Below, in pieces: positions 1 through 11,258 of a DNA stretch of 64,000 bases. Position 1 is the stretch's first letter; every line of letters begins with the position of its first letter. The stretch covers positions 611,258 to 675,257 of the forward strand of contig BPQB01000011.1 of assembly GCA_019973155.2 (NCBI GenBank), in the 5' to 3' direction. The DNA is from Phanerochaete sordida (lineage: Eukaryota > Basidiomycota > Agaricomycetes > Polyporales > Phanerochaetaceae). Position numbers and translations under genes: made by a program. The notes below the pieces were generated by a model that did not search any database, was not told where the DNA came from, and saw nothing but the letters and a program-made list of their open reading frames with translations.

Positions 1-1413
1 GCAGGCTCGTGAACAGCCCCGTGTTCACGGCGTAGACGATGAGCGCGTTGACCATCGAGGACGTGCTGCGGCACGGAGGTGAGCGCGGGGAGGCAGGGGG
101 AGCGCGGGGTGCGCGCACCGGCGGACCGTCGAGCGCATGCGGCGCAGGTAGTAGCAGAGCGCGACCGCGATGAGCAGGTCTGTGAGGACCGTCAGGCCGA
201 GGCCGAGGTACACGAGCCACTGGGACGTGTGAGAGGGCGCTGCGCGAGCAGGGAGCGCGTACGCACGTTCGCCTCGGAGTAGTGCGCAAAGTCCTTGAGC
301 ATGTAGCTGGTACGCGTGGTGAGACGCAAGCGCTATGTGCTGGCCAGGTGTACTCACAACCGTATGGTGATGCCCAAGCTGATGCCTGGCGGACGTGTGA
401 GATCAGGCGATAAGTTACGGCCAGTCGAACCCTGTGCGTACCGAGAGCAGCGGTGCTGCAAATGCCCTGAGGAATATTTTAGTTGGCTGGAGATGTGTCG
501 TAGAAGATCGGCCAGTCTTACCAGGGCAATGGTAAGCGGACGGTTTTCTTTGCTGACTGCAGAGTCGACGGTTGAGTGAGTGGCTGACGGAAGTTACTGC
601 GAGCAACCTACGCCTCCATACGCGAAAGATAAACCATCTGCAGCATGATGTGAGACGTCAGGTAGAGAAATAGAGCCAGATAATTACGTTTGAACCAAGC
701 AGTCGGTCGTAGTCTGCGAATATCAGTAATTAGCCACCAGGTGTACAGCTTAGTAGACATACGGTGAAGAAAACAACGAGCTGGCGCAAATTGTTGAGTA
801 TATGCGGTACATAAGAAGCTCATGTGCTCTTACTGGTAGACTCCTGCGGAACGGATAGCGTCAACACCAGTCAAATATCCGCGAGAGGCGCACGCACCAT
901 GGTGCCGTTTGCGCTAGGACGAGTGGATTTGCAAAGTTCGTTACCATGTAGCTGCGTAAGGTCCCATTAGCTGCCCAATGAGTGGCATATGAACGAGAGG
1001 ACGCACAAGTAGAGAGAGTGAGCGATGCATATCAGATGCATGGTGTTGAGCAGCCTGTGCCCTGGCGTCAACGCCAGCACTGGACGTGCCGCCCAAGTCT
1101 GCAGACGTACCACAGCAGCCAAATCTAGGCGACACCCCATCAGCAAAGCCCTCGCGCCACCACCGCGCAGCGACTCACCGACACCTTGAGCGCCACCATC
1201 TCGTCCCGCGACCGCTGGAGGTACATCGACATCTGCACGAGGAATATCCCATAGAGCCTGCTTGCGCGTGAGCAAGCCGAATCTCCAGCGCACAGACGCC
1301 GCAACGCACACCGTCGTCACGAGCCCGCCGACCATCGTCGCGCCGAACGTGCTGTCGTACGCCGTGGGCAGGCCCGGCGGCGCAGCCGCTGTCGCAAGCA
1401 CGGGGAGACGCAT
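1..1413 (-). CDS. DUF6534-domain membrane protein, 5' part (runs off the left edge)
   Basis: Likely integral membrane protein of the fungal DUF6534 family (function unknown; seven-helix, receptor-like topology). I place the start at 1413 (MRLPVLATAA), followed by helix 1 (YDSTFGATMVGGLVTTV). An intron at 952-1006 joins HSLYF to YMVTNFANPLVLAQTAPW, a family hallmark. A possible 10-nt microexon (834-843) continues it as WSLP. Further exons give FIFRVWRRSKENRPLTIAL, ISLGITIRF, YMLKDFAHYSEAN and WLVYLGLGLTVLTDLLIAV. The last exon reaches base 1 with MVNALIVYAVNTGLFTSL, so the C-terminus lies outside. One short stretch (about 640-833) could not be spliced confidently. A TATATC element lies about 45 bp upstream of the ATG. 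Family assignment is firm, the exact exons are not; a decayed copy is possible. Confidence 0.72.
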
Positions 1414-2418
1414 TCCCGCGGGCAGTTCTCGCCTCGCCCGCGCCGCGCCAGCATGATATAGCGGCGCGTGCCCCCAGACGGGTGCCTCCCGCGATTGCGG
1501 TGCCCGCCGCGCGCGCATCATGCGTCCTCGCGTGAACACGGCGGCACGCACGCCGATGCGGCCAGGGCCGCGCCGCTGCCCGCTGGCCGCGCGCCACATG
1601 ATGCGCGTCGCTGCGCGGGTGAACTGTCCGGTCGGTGGGTGACGGCACGGCGCTGGCCCGCGCCAGGCGAGCTGCTGAACTCTGCGCTACACGGCACGCC
1701 AGGGCTGGCGGGCGCTGCGGTGGTATTCGCGGCGAGGGCTGCGATTAGACGGCGTGCGCGTCACCGCGTCGCGCACCGAGCCGCAGCCGAGACCTTCGCG
1801 CCGCGAGGTGCTGATCGGAGGGCCCTACCGACGAGGGAGTCTGAAACATCTGATCGCGGTGGGCATCGCGCGACGGTGCGGCGGGCACTCGACGGCGATC
1901 TCGACGAGTTTAGCTGTCTCGACCGTCGAAAGACCTAGTTATAAACGATTGCACGGTTAAGTAACGTTCAGTGGTAGACAGCGAGGTCGAAATACTGCCC
2001 TTCAGCGGGGTGAATATTGAATGCGATGTCAGGACACGGGCAGAAGACGTAACATCGGAGCAGGCGTACATGTCCGCAATTGTGCCCGTCCTCGTCCACG
2101 TGGCAGGCTTGCTAAGATTGGAAACCAACGCCCCAGATCTGGCTGGTATCTCAGCCTCTGTGCCGCTCCGCAGGTGCGTCCGGACCTGCCTCCAGGCACC
2201 GCGAGCCCACCTCCAGGTGCGATGCTCGAGCCGGCGTAGAAGTAGTCGCCACAGCAACATACCGTGTGGGAGGACCCCGCAAGCTCTGTCCGCGGCGACC
2301 GCGTCGGACGTATTCCAGGCGAGCAGGGCCGGGCAGCCCTGTATTATATTGCAAGCAAGACACGCACGACTGTAGCACCAGCGCCTGCACCAGTCTACAT
2401 CCGTCCGCTGTTTCCAGC
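1414..2418. other. Intergenic, no supported gene
   Basis: Upstream side of the DUF6534 gene and downstream side of the next minus-strand gene. The open frames here are arginine-rich antisense shadows of GC-rich sequence with no family resemblance. No RNA gene or repeat seen. Confidence 0.5.
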
Positions 2419-3688
2419 CTAGGCCGCCTCCGGACAATCGACGACGATCCGCAGACACTCGTGCGGGCGGTCCTTGAGGTGGATCACGATGTCGAGCCCG
2501 TCGTCCTGCGCCGCGACCTCGTCGCTCTCGCCCGCGGCCGCCGCGCCGCGCACGAGGCCCGCGAGCACGAGCCACACCGTCGCGCGGTCGTCCGCCCCGC
2601 CCGCGTGCCCGGCGGCGCGCGCGTCGAAGTCCGCCCACGCGCCCCACGTGCGCGCGACGAGGGCCGCGAGGAGCGCGAACGCGCACGCGGGGTGCACGCG
2701 CGCGAGCGCGCGGAGGCCCACCGCGAGCAGGCCGAGCGCGAGCCCGACGTGCCACGGGAGCGTGCGCGCGTGGTGCGCGGCGGCGTCGCCGGGGCGCGGA
2801 CCCGCGTGCAGGAGCGGGTGGAAGGCGACGCGCGAGAGGTGCGCGGGCGCGACGAAGGGCAGCGCGCCGAGCAGGGCGCTCGATGGCACGAAGAGCAGGG
2901 TGTGCAGGGCAAGGCGGGCGAGCGTGGGGTCGGGCTGCTGCGCGGGGTCGTCTTGGGGCTGCGTGGTGGCGACGAGCGCTGATTCGAGCGTAGCAGGATA
3001 GCGGAAGCGCGCCTCGGGGTCAGACTCGGGAGAGCCGTGCACTGCGGTGAGAGAATCCGTAGAGGCATTCGATACCTCGCCTGATGAGCTAGACTGGGGC
3101 GACAGGGATTCCGCCTGCAGGTCGGTGCACGCCTCGTCCGTCGTCTCGGGCGCAGCTTCCTTGAAGACTTCCTGCACGGCGATGTGGCAGGCCGGACGAG
3201 AATGGCCCTGCATGCAAAGGTGGTCAGCATCAGACATCAGACAAGGAGGAAGGTGTCACGCACCCGACCCCAGCTCTTCGGTGTGAGCTTCCGCGCAGCC
3301 TTCGTCGACGCCTTCTTCACCGCGTGCGCGAAGGACCTCTTCTTCTTGGTGCCCATCTTCGCTTCGCCCATCTGGTCCAGCTCGGGGGCGACGGGCACGA
3401 GAGTCTCGATGGAAGACCCCTCAATCTCCAGCTCAGAGCTCGTCAGGGTCTGCGCCCGGATGAGGCGTGCGCGGGTCGGGCTGGCAGGCGGCTCGTCGGT
3501 GTCGTCTGGGTGGCGCCGCGGGGGTGTCGGTGCGAGCATCTTCTCGAGGAAGCGAATTGAGGCGTCTGAGGGCTGTATCCAATGTTAGAATCTAATAGGA
3601 GTGATAGAATATGTCTACGCACCAGAGGAGAGAAAGACGAGATGCTGCTCATGGTCTGCAGCGAGCGCGTGTCAAGGTTGGACTGCAT
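2419..3688 (-). CDS. Fungal membrane protein of unknown function (387 aa)
   Basis: Three exons (3688-3623, 3572-3264, 3207-2419) join in phase to a 387-residue protein. The N-terminal half is polar, with a Pro/Arg stretch (LAPTPPRRHPDDTDEPP) and a basic block (KKKRSFAHAVKKASTKAARK) that resembles a nuclear or membrane-proximal basic patch. The C-terminal half carries several Ala/Leu-rich hydrophobic segments (LARLALHTLLFVPSSALLGA, WHVGLALGLLAVGLRALARV, ACAFALLAALVART, VWLVLAGLVRGAAAA) and ends HLKDRPHECLRIVVDCPEAA, so two to four membrane helices are likely. I do not recognise the family. Splice phases are consistent throughout and the donors are GTGCGT type, which supports a real gene. Confidence 0.7.
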
Positions 3689-4591
3689 GGCGATTAGGGT
3701 ATCTGAGGTAGTTCGAAATGCTGCACCGGGCAGACAAGATGAGGAAGAGAGATGAACGGTACGAGCCCTACGAGCCCGCGAATATATCCGCCTGAGCTTG
3801 TCCTGTCAGCCTAGCCATGACTTCATGGTGAGGCTGGCAGCTCTTCCGCTTGGGCCCAGCCGTCCAACCTGCTCGAGATCGGCGAGCTCGATGATTACGA
3901 CACATATGTTAGCCGTATTTCGCTACATATCCGCTTGTCGACGCCCCAGGGCTAAATCCGCTGGCATGCTGTGCGAGGTGGTGGGCTAGAAAATAAAAGG
4001 TGCGAGCAGGAATTGAACAGAGATCCCTGGCGCTTTCGGCAATGCCCGCGACGCCACGAAGCTTGCCTATTCGAGCGATGTTTGTTCCTCGACGTCGACT
4101 CGAGTGCTTCACAGAGCTCGTAGGGCGCCTTCAATCCCGAAAAAATAGGCGAATATTCAGGGAGTAATATGATGTTATCTATCAACAGATGGCGGCCTTT
4201 AGCTAGCGTGTCGATCCTTGGGTGTACTAGCGCAGTACCAGCTTGAATGAGCTCCTCTCGAAATCTGCGAAGCTGACAGGGAGCTCATCGTCTCTATGAG
4301 CAGCGTAGGATATCAAGGGATAAACTTTTGCTGGTCTAGCGACCTACATGGGCAGGTTTTGGATGCGCTATCGCCGGTGAATGAAGAAGTCGTTCGAAAA
4401 CGGACGATCGGCCAGTGCCCGATCTCTGAGTGTCAACCTCCAGGCATAGGACCTCCATCTTTACCTCGTTCCACAACCTCTACTGTTTTTAACAGCACTT
4501 TCAACATCTCTTGCGATCCCACTCCCTGCGAAACCCGAGACTCATAGACTGAAGAACATACTAGTACACCCCAGCCACCGAATTCAACACT
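3689..4591. other. Intergenic, divergent promoter region
   Basis: About 900 bp between the start of the minus-strand membrane protein and the plus-strand F-box gene. AT-richer than the flanks. A tRNA-like 3' motif near 3995-4020 does not fold (see rejected items). No gene seen. Confidence 0.5.
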
Positions 4592-5872
4592 ATGCCTGGA
4601 AGCTCTCAACTCCCCATCAGCACGACTTTGGGGATCATCGACCACCTCGGGGACGACCCTGTCAGCCTCTTCACATGCTCGCTCGTCTGTCTCTCCTGGA
4701 TGACGCGCAGCCGCGCACACACTTTCTACCACCTCGTCGTCGACGACGCCGCGCGCCTCCGCACGCTCCTCGGCCTCCTCCGCGGCGGGACACACTCTTT
4801 CCGTTTCTGTACCCGCGAGCTCTATCTCGGGGCCCAATGGCCATTTCCCGAGCATATGGACCTCTCTCGAGACGACTTTATCTTGCTCCTCGCGAGCCTG
4901 CCGACACTGCAGGCCCTGACGCTCGCCAACATCCGCTGGTCCGCGGACACGCCCTTGCCCCTCGCGTGCACGCCGCACACGCCGCGCCACCTGTCCACAC
5001 TCCGCCTGTACCACCTGCACGCCGCGGGCAGCGCGGCGCTGGGCATGGCGCATCTGTCGTCGCTGCTGCGGCTCTTCTCCGGCATCGGCGCCCTCGACAT
5101 GCTCTACGACGCGGACGCGGCGTTCTCGACGGACGACGCGCCCGCACACGCGTGCGCGAAGGTGCGCGCGCTGCCCGCCCTCGGCGAGCTCACGCTGCTG
5201 TGCTCCCGCGCGAAGCCGCGCATCATCCGCTGGCTCGCGAACGCCGGCGTGTTCGACGGGCTCGAGTCGCTCCAGCTGTGGCTGGCGGACGAGGAGGCGG
5301 CCGTCGCGTTCGGGCGGGTGGTACGCGCGTCGGGGAAGTCGCTCAAGACACTAGGCATATACCTGATACGCGAAGGGATGCTTGATGCTACTCGTGAGTA
5401 CCAGGCCGCCTTGCGTCTCTCTAGCAGTCGTTGAGATACCTTCACAGCCGAGACAATCGCGGACACACTCGATCTCTCGCACTGCACTGCACTGCAGACG
5501 TTCAAATTCTGGGTGCCCTTCGAGAAGGACTATACAGCGACACACCCTGACGTACAGTGGCAATGGAACGCAGGCTTCGCCATGGTAAACAGTCTTCCCA
5601 GGAGCGCACTTCGAAGAGTACAGGTGGTGGCGATCCCCCGGTACAAGCCGTTCCGCGCGGTGTGTCTGGTCGAGAGCATCCCCTGCAAGAAGGTGAAGCA
5701 GGTCGTGCAAGCGTTCCCGCGCCTCGAAGACATCGATATCGTCACTGCGTCGTCCCCTGCCGCGGAGCCCTCGAGTGGACGTATCACGCTCCGCGCCAAG
5801 AATGGGTCGTCGAAGATGAAGGGGATTGTGTCGTCGTGCCTCACGCAGATTGATATTACTGGCTTCCTGTAG
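4592..5872 (+). CDS. F-box-like protein
   Basis: Exons 4592-5393 and 5448-5872 join in phase (MLDAT-PETIADTLDL) into 408 residues. The N-terminus (LPISTTLGIIDHLGDDPVSL, then FTCSLVCLSWMTRSRAHTFY) matches the fungal F-box pattern L-P-x-x-[IL]-x-x-x-[IL] with the C-x-W turn. The rest is leucine-rich (LPTLQALTLANIRWS, LPALGELTLL, LESLQLWL, KSLKTLGIYLI), as in LRR-type substrate adaptors of SCF ubiquitin ligases. Role inferred: recruits an unknown substrate to Skp1-Cul1. It is not closely related to the F-box/LRR paralogue group at 26.6 kb and 54-59.6 kb. Confidence 0.8.
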
Positions 5873-5954
5873 ACCCGTCCCGCCTGCGAACGGATTATCA
5901 ATGCATCCTGGCGGTGCAGTGCAATAGCTGTGTGCGCGTGTGCAGGTCTCGACA

Positions 5955-7128
5955 TCACAGAAGCCCGCCGTCGTCTTCCACGGGCGGCGCAGACGCCACA
6001 GCATACCGGACGCGGAAGTGCGGAGAGTCGATAAGGATACGCCGCGCCTCCATCGCACGCTCCTTGGTCTTGAACCGAACAAACACAAAGTCCCAGCGTG
6101 AAGCGTGCTCATGTTCAGGCACTGCTGGACAATCAGCACAGGCCTAGCACAGCGAAGCTGGGATACTCACGTATGCGCACATCGATAATCGCTTGCTTGA
6201 ACTCGGCGAGGTGCCGGCGCAGCTCTGCTTTGCGACCTAAGAACCCGACGAGACAAAGCGTGTCGCTTGGCTCATTGGCGCCGTCGACGACCTTGGCGGA
6301 GTCGCTCCGTGCCCACTCGACCGACAGCTGAGGCTGCACCCCCCAGAGCATCCGCATTGCCTCTTCAGCGGCGTCGTGGTCGCGAAATTTGACCCAAGCC
6401 ACATCGGAGGAGTCGTGCTTGCCTTGTTTTCGTTCAGCTTGGGGAGCGATGTAAAGAGCATGTTCACGCACCGCCTGTTACGCGCTCTATCGCCTCTTCC
6501 CAGCTCTTGAGCATTTTTCGGACCTCTTGCTCTCCGCCAACGAAATTCGAGAGAAAGAGGGTCTGCGAAGTGTTAGCATTCTCCGCCGGAGGCGCGTAGT
6601 CTATAAACAGCCTTTTGCCATCGTGATAGAATGGACTCCGCCTATGTTCTTCGTACAAGTCGAAGCCCTCCTTGGTAGTCCTCACGTCAATGTGGCAAAA
6701 GTGCCTCCCTGGAACGAGCGTTAGCATCTGGTAAACGACACTTGACGCGAGGGCCACGCACCCATTCGAACGCTCTCTACTTGTGCAACGGCCTTGAACA
6801 TCTCGCGGACGACGTCCGTATTCGAACCAGTGTTTGCATGTCCGATTCCACGAATGAACAGCGTACGCGAGGGTTGTACTTCTGGACGTGTCCGGTTACG
6901 CGCTTCGTATCTGCCCTTCCTGGGTGCATCCTCTTCGTCGTGGCGCTCTCGTTTCGACCGCCTGACAGGGTGGCTTCGCCATCTCCCAAGGCTCTCCATC
7001 GGGTCTGGGTTTGACGCTTCGCCGCGCAAGCCAAAGGAAGCAAAGCGTCTCTGTATGAGAACGGGTCTCAGTAGGCCCCGCGCGAGACGCAGAGCAGACA
7101 TGGATGCTGGCGAAGAGGGAGAGGGCAA
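5955..7128 (-). CDS. Multi-RRM RNA-binding protein, probably mitochondrial (paralogue A)
   Basis: The N-terminus MSALRLARGLLRPVLIQRR (second Met, residue 10; first ATG at 7128) is basic, hydroxylated and free of acidic residues, typical of a matrix-targeting presequence. Then follow RRM-like units with RNP2-type strands (RTLFIRGIG, QTLFLSNFVG, DTLCLVGFLG) and partial RNP1 strands (HFCHIDVRTTKEGFDLY, VAWVKFRDHDAAEEAM, WDFVFVRFKTKERAMEA). Introns: one after SVRMG with a GCTAAC branch site, one after IERVTG (a short 34-nt fit, uncertain), and 6122-6170 before LPEHEHASRW. The stop is at 5955. It lies head to head with paralogue B, 86 bp apart. Role inferred: mitochondrial RNA metabolism. RRM family clear; exact function unknown. 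Confidence 0.78.
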
Positions 7129-7214
7129 GAGATTGAGGGCGGATGGACCCCGGAGCCGGAGCGGTTCCAGCTGCTGAGCGCCGCCAGTGTCCGAGGTCCG
7201 CGACCGCCAACCTC
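7129..7214. promoter_or_regulatory. Compact bidirectional promoter between two mitochondrial RRM genes
   Basis: Only 86 bp separate the ATG at 7128 (minus) from the ATG at 7215 (plus). The stretch is GC-rich and has no TATA element. It must hold both 5' leaders or overlapping start sites, which suggests co-regulation of the pair. Confidence 0.5.
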
Positions 7215-8701
7215 ATGCTTAAACTTCCACTATCTCGACTCTCTCTTCGACAATCCGCACGGAAACCAGCTTGGGCTTCGAGCGTATGCTTACGATGCCA
7301 GGTAGCGACTACAAAATCACCGCTTATACGAAATGTGAGATTGGCTTGCTCACGAACCGGGCTGAGCTAACCCTGAGTCTTGTCAACCATGCAGCAGTCT
7401 TCATGGGCTAGGAGGTTGCAGGAGGAACCTGATCCCGGTACGCATACGTTCATACAAACTGAGGGTAGCACTCACACGTCCATGGCATGCAGAACCTTCT
7501 GCAGAGGAAACTTCTGCAGAGAAAGAGCCTCCGGAGCAAAGCTCACCGGTGGACAACTCGCACCTGCAGGCCATGTTTGCACTGGCGAGAGACTACACTC
7601 AGCCTGCGGCGGACAAGGCAGCAGCAGTCGCTCAAGCGAGGGCCGCGCGCATGCAGTACGCAGACGGAGAACCCACACCCGAACGCGCCGCCTCCTCCTC
7701 CGTGCGCATCGAGTATCTGCCCCAGAAGATGACCGAAGACGATATCCGAGAGCTGTTCTCTCCGTTTGGCAAGATCGCCCACATCAAAATTTGTGCGTAC
7801 TGTGCTGTTCGTGACCTGAGCGTCGGCCTGACTTGTGCAGTGGAAACTAGCGGGGAGCGTCTCGCAAGCGTAACCTTCTCGTCGTCAGCAGAGGCAGAGG
7901 CACTTGTCGACGCGAACACGGCAACACCGCTCATGTTCGAGGAAGCAGAGCTCGATATCCGCTTCGGTTCTCTCACGCACGAAAATCCGCCTTCGCGCAC
8001 GCTGTTTGTACAGGATTTCGGCGCGGACCCTTCGGAGACGGAGGTGACGCTGTATGACATGTTTCGCCAGTACGGAACAGTCACCGGCATAAGACAAGGT
8101 ACGTGTGCGATCCCTACGCCACGATATGTTGGCTGACCAGGCTCTAGCAATGAACAAAGCGGCTTGGTTCGTCACCTTCCAGTCTGTCAAAGACGCGGCG
8201 GCGGTCATGGAGCAGCACCAGCTGATTCCTTTCCGCTATTTCAAACAAATTCTCCATGTGAACTACGAGGTGACGACATCTACGTTCGATCGTAACGCCC
8301 ACCATACGCTCTGCATCACCGGCTTCCGCGGCACCGCGGGAGAGCTTCTCCAGCATATGCCTACGTTCGACGGGGGCGAGCACATCGTAAAAATCACCTC
8401 AGGTGAGTGCTCATCTGGCCGTTGTTCTGCCTCCACTGACCTCAGTCGTTCTCTAGTCCCGGACAAAACTGGCACGCGTCCTCCCCTGTTCTTCGTCGAG
8501 TTCGAGGCAGTCGAGTATGCCACGCGTGCCTTGGATTACATCCGCGAGCACCCCGATGTGAGCTTCGCTGCCAAATATGCTGGAAAGCCGAACGACTGGC
8601 GGGCGAAGACGAGGAGTTTGTTCGAGCCCATCGAGTCGTTTGACCCATTTGGTCCATCACCCAGCCGCCGGCGGGAGTGGAAAGGAAAGGCGCGCCGGTA
8701 G
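7215..8701 (+). CDS. Multi-RRM RNA-binding protein, probably mitochondrial (paralogue B)
   Basis: Six exons (7215-7301, 7395-7437, 7493-7792, 7841-8098, 8148-8402, 8457-8701) join without a phase error to 395 residues. Exon 1 encodes a presequence (MLKLPLSRLSLRQSARK) rich in Arg/Ser/Leu with no acids. An acidic linker (PSAEETSAEKEPPEQSSP) precedes tandem RRMs: SVRIEYLPQKMTEDDIRELF with RLASVTFSSSAEAEALV; RTLFVQDFGADPSETEVTLY with AAWFVTFQSVKDAAAV; and a degenerate HTLCITGFRGTAGELL with FFVEFEAVEYATRAL. The tail is basic (SPSRRREWKGKARR). It is a sister of the two minus-strand neighbours. Matrix RNA-binding is inferred from the presequence and RRMs. Confidence 0.85.
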
Positions 8702-8973
8702 GCTCATCCTGATAGTGAGATGGGAGTTATAACATTGTCATTATGAACTACATGTGAACTCTGGGAATACACTACGTGTCGTCACTTCAAAGCTGTGCCG
8801 AGCTCTACAGATGTAGTCTTCGTGCGCTATGACAAGCATTGCCGCAGAATTGCAGCCCGCGGAATCGGCTCGTCCTGCATGGCGTCGAGCGCGTAGCCCC
8901 TTTACAGACGGCGTGCGAAAGCTTTGACAGTGACGGTGGCCGGGGAGTGGGCAGCGTTGTGGTCTCCCGGACA

Positions 8974-10961
8974 TTAAGCATCCCAGACGATTTTTCGGAA
9001 GACGGAGTCCTCCGAGCCGGCGTCGGGCAAGGGCGCAAAGTTCAGGCGTATTTTCCGTCCCTGTACAGCGAGCGGGTGCAGCGCATGCGCCTCGAGGGCC
9101 CGTAGCGCCTGCGCAACGTTCTCGAACTCTATGTAGTAATTCGTGTCGGTGCCTGCGAGCAACGTGAGCGGACGAACGACCCGAGCGCATAAATCACTCA
9201 CCTCGCCAGAAGCGGGCGACCTTCCCGTGAGTAGTGCACCACTGCTCGACGAGCTTCAGCGCGTTGGTGTCGAGCTCGTTCACACGGTCGAGAGCCAGGA
9301 AAGCTGAGGAGTCGTTGAGCTTGGGAAGGAGCGCAGTGTTGATTCTGACTGCTTTATCCTGGATTTTCAGGGGCTGCTGTTGGTGGACTTCTTTAACAAG
9401 TGTCGCATCCGACTTGCTTTCGAAAGAGACCAGAGCGCGACCAGCAAACTCGCCACTGAGAGAATGGTTAACTATTGCAGATGAGTGTCAGAAGCCAAAA
9501 CCATCGGATAAAATAATATACTCGCTTAGATGTACCGTGAAACGCTCTGTCACGCCTGCAGAGCGCAGCATGTCCTCTATCTGTTCCCTGTTTGCGGATT
9601 GGTGTACGTGCTGTAAGTGCAGTACAAACGTGTGCAGCTCAGGGGGCTTCTTTACAAGCGCTTCAAGCTTTTTCAGTGCCCTAGCTGGTGCAAGCATGCG
9701 CTCCTTGTCGGAAGGCGCGTAGTCCACAAGAGTCTTGTACGATGGTGGTAGCACTTTCCAGTCTTCGGGATAGCTAAGCTGGTTGGAGTACAGCACACTC
9801 ATGCCGTAGTCCCTAAGGATGTCACGGACGTCGGAAGCGTGATCGGCCGTGTCGAATTGGACCCATGCTCGGCTAGGCTTGTCCATGGCACCCTCAGCGT
9901 TCGCTGGAATTTGTTAGTTAGCTATCGCATCCCATAAGCGTAGCAAAGACTGCTCACAGACGTTGACCCAGTCGACGTAGTCGATGTACTCGCGGAAGAA
10001 CGCACAGAGATACTTGACGGAACCAACGAAATCGGTGATATGGAGGACGCGGGATGGCGTATGGAAGGAGAAGTCGATGAGGAGCTCCTTGTTCCAAAAC
10101 CTGAGCCGGTACTTCATATGACTTGCAACAGCCCTCTCCGCTGCGCCAACGGTTGAGAACACGACGTGACAGTATCTGTTTCCTGCGCTGTAGTCTGTGT
10201 CGACGCGCGATGCTCAGCGCCGCACGAAGAGGTCGTACATGCGCGTAATAGGACTCACTTATATGTTTGATTTCCCCAAATGGCGAGAACAACTCCCTGA
10301 CCTCCTCCTCCACTTCTTCTACCTCTCCTTGCACTCCTAGGACGAACAGGGTATGTGTTGCGTCTGGAGGACGGTGCACCACTTCTATGGCCAAGCACTC
10401 TCCTTTCAGGATGAGCCCTTTGCGACTAGCTTCTCTGAAAGCTTTTCGTGCCTCTGGTTCTCGCGACATCTTCACGAATGCACGGCCAAAGAAGCGGTCC
10501 ACCCTGCTAGTTTGTCCTAATTCATGTGTAAACTCAGGTAGTGCACACTGTAAAGGCACACTTACTCAGCATTACACCCTCCACCTTGCCGAACTGGGAG
10601 AACAGCTCTTCGATCTCTGCTTCCGTCGTGTAATCCGGTAGAAAGTCCACCTGTAGTAGCATTGCGGGAAGGTCCTGGGTCTGTAAGTGCGACAACTTGT
10701 TCCATGTTAGTATGAATGGAGCATCGGAATTGGCTGTAGACGATAGGCCGCTTGTTGGGGGAGGACCATCTGCGCTTTCAGGCACTATATTCAATAGAGA
10801 GCATGGCGGAGATGGATTGGGACCATACCAGCCAGGAGAGCGAAACCTGCGCCCGCGTCCGTTGGTTTCGCGCGCCTCACAGGTGTCGTACTAGAGATGC
10901 GCCGGGCATGTAATGTCGCTATACGTGTGCCGGCATGGCTGCGGCTAAGCAGACGGAGCAT
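8974..10961 (-). CDS. Multi-RRM RNA-binding protein, probably mitochondrial (paralogue C)
   Basis: Starts at 10961 with a matrix-type presequence (MLRLLSRSHAGTRIATLHAR). At least seven exons join in phase. Exon 2 has LLQVDFLPDYTTEAEIEELF; the next has RVDRFFGRAFVKM and THTLFVLGVQGEVEEV with VRELFSPFGEIKHI; then YCHVVFSTVGAAERAVASHM, RVLHITDFVGSVKYL, RAWVQFDTADHASDV, and finally GRALVSFESKSDATLV and NYYIEFENVAQALRAL. That is four or more RRM-like units, longer than A and B. Stop at 8974. Donors are canonical (GTATGG, GTAAGT, GTGAGT, GTGAGC, GTATAT, GTGAGT). With A and B it forms a three-gene cluster within 5 kb, probably from local duplication. Function inferred from domains only. Confidence 0.82.
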
Positions 10962-11258
10962 GGGAGGAGGTGGAAGCCAGAACGGAGTCCGAGACTGTCG
11001 GTCAAGCGGAACAGAACGTACGGCGCTTGCGGATGCCAGTAAGTAATCCGTAAGCATTTTAGTGAGCAATAAGTAAGCTTATCCAGTAAACCTAGTTTAA
11101 CTTCGAGTTTAACTCCATTACAGTAAGTATAACTTGCTTACTCGGATCCGCCTGCCGTCACGGTTATCAGCCTCGGGCTCATGGACTCGCAGACTAAATG
11201 TCGCAAAGAGAGGGTCGGTCGACCGCTGAAATTGAAGGTACGGATTACATCGCTGAAT
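10962..11258. other. AT-rich spacer with small repeats
   Basis: Leader side of RRM paralogue C and 3' side of the GPI-protein gene. It contains GTTTAACT twice (11095, 11107), a TAAGCTTA palindrome near 11074 and an inverted AGTAAG/CTTACT pair near 11122-11142, which could form a hairpin. No gene seen. Confidence 0.4.

Noticed and set aside
1910..2755. Long arginine-rich minus-strand open frame
   Set aside because: It is the shadow of a GC-rich membrane protein exon (2419-3207) read in another frame; the low-complexity Arg/Ala composition fits no protein.
3990..4130. tRNA-like 3' end on the minus strand (GTTCAATTCCTGCTCGCA)
   Set aside because: The five bases before the putative T-loop do not pair with those after it, no matching 5' acceptor strand or D-arm is found upstream, and no anticodon stem can be placed.
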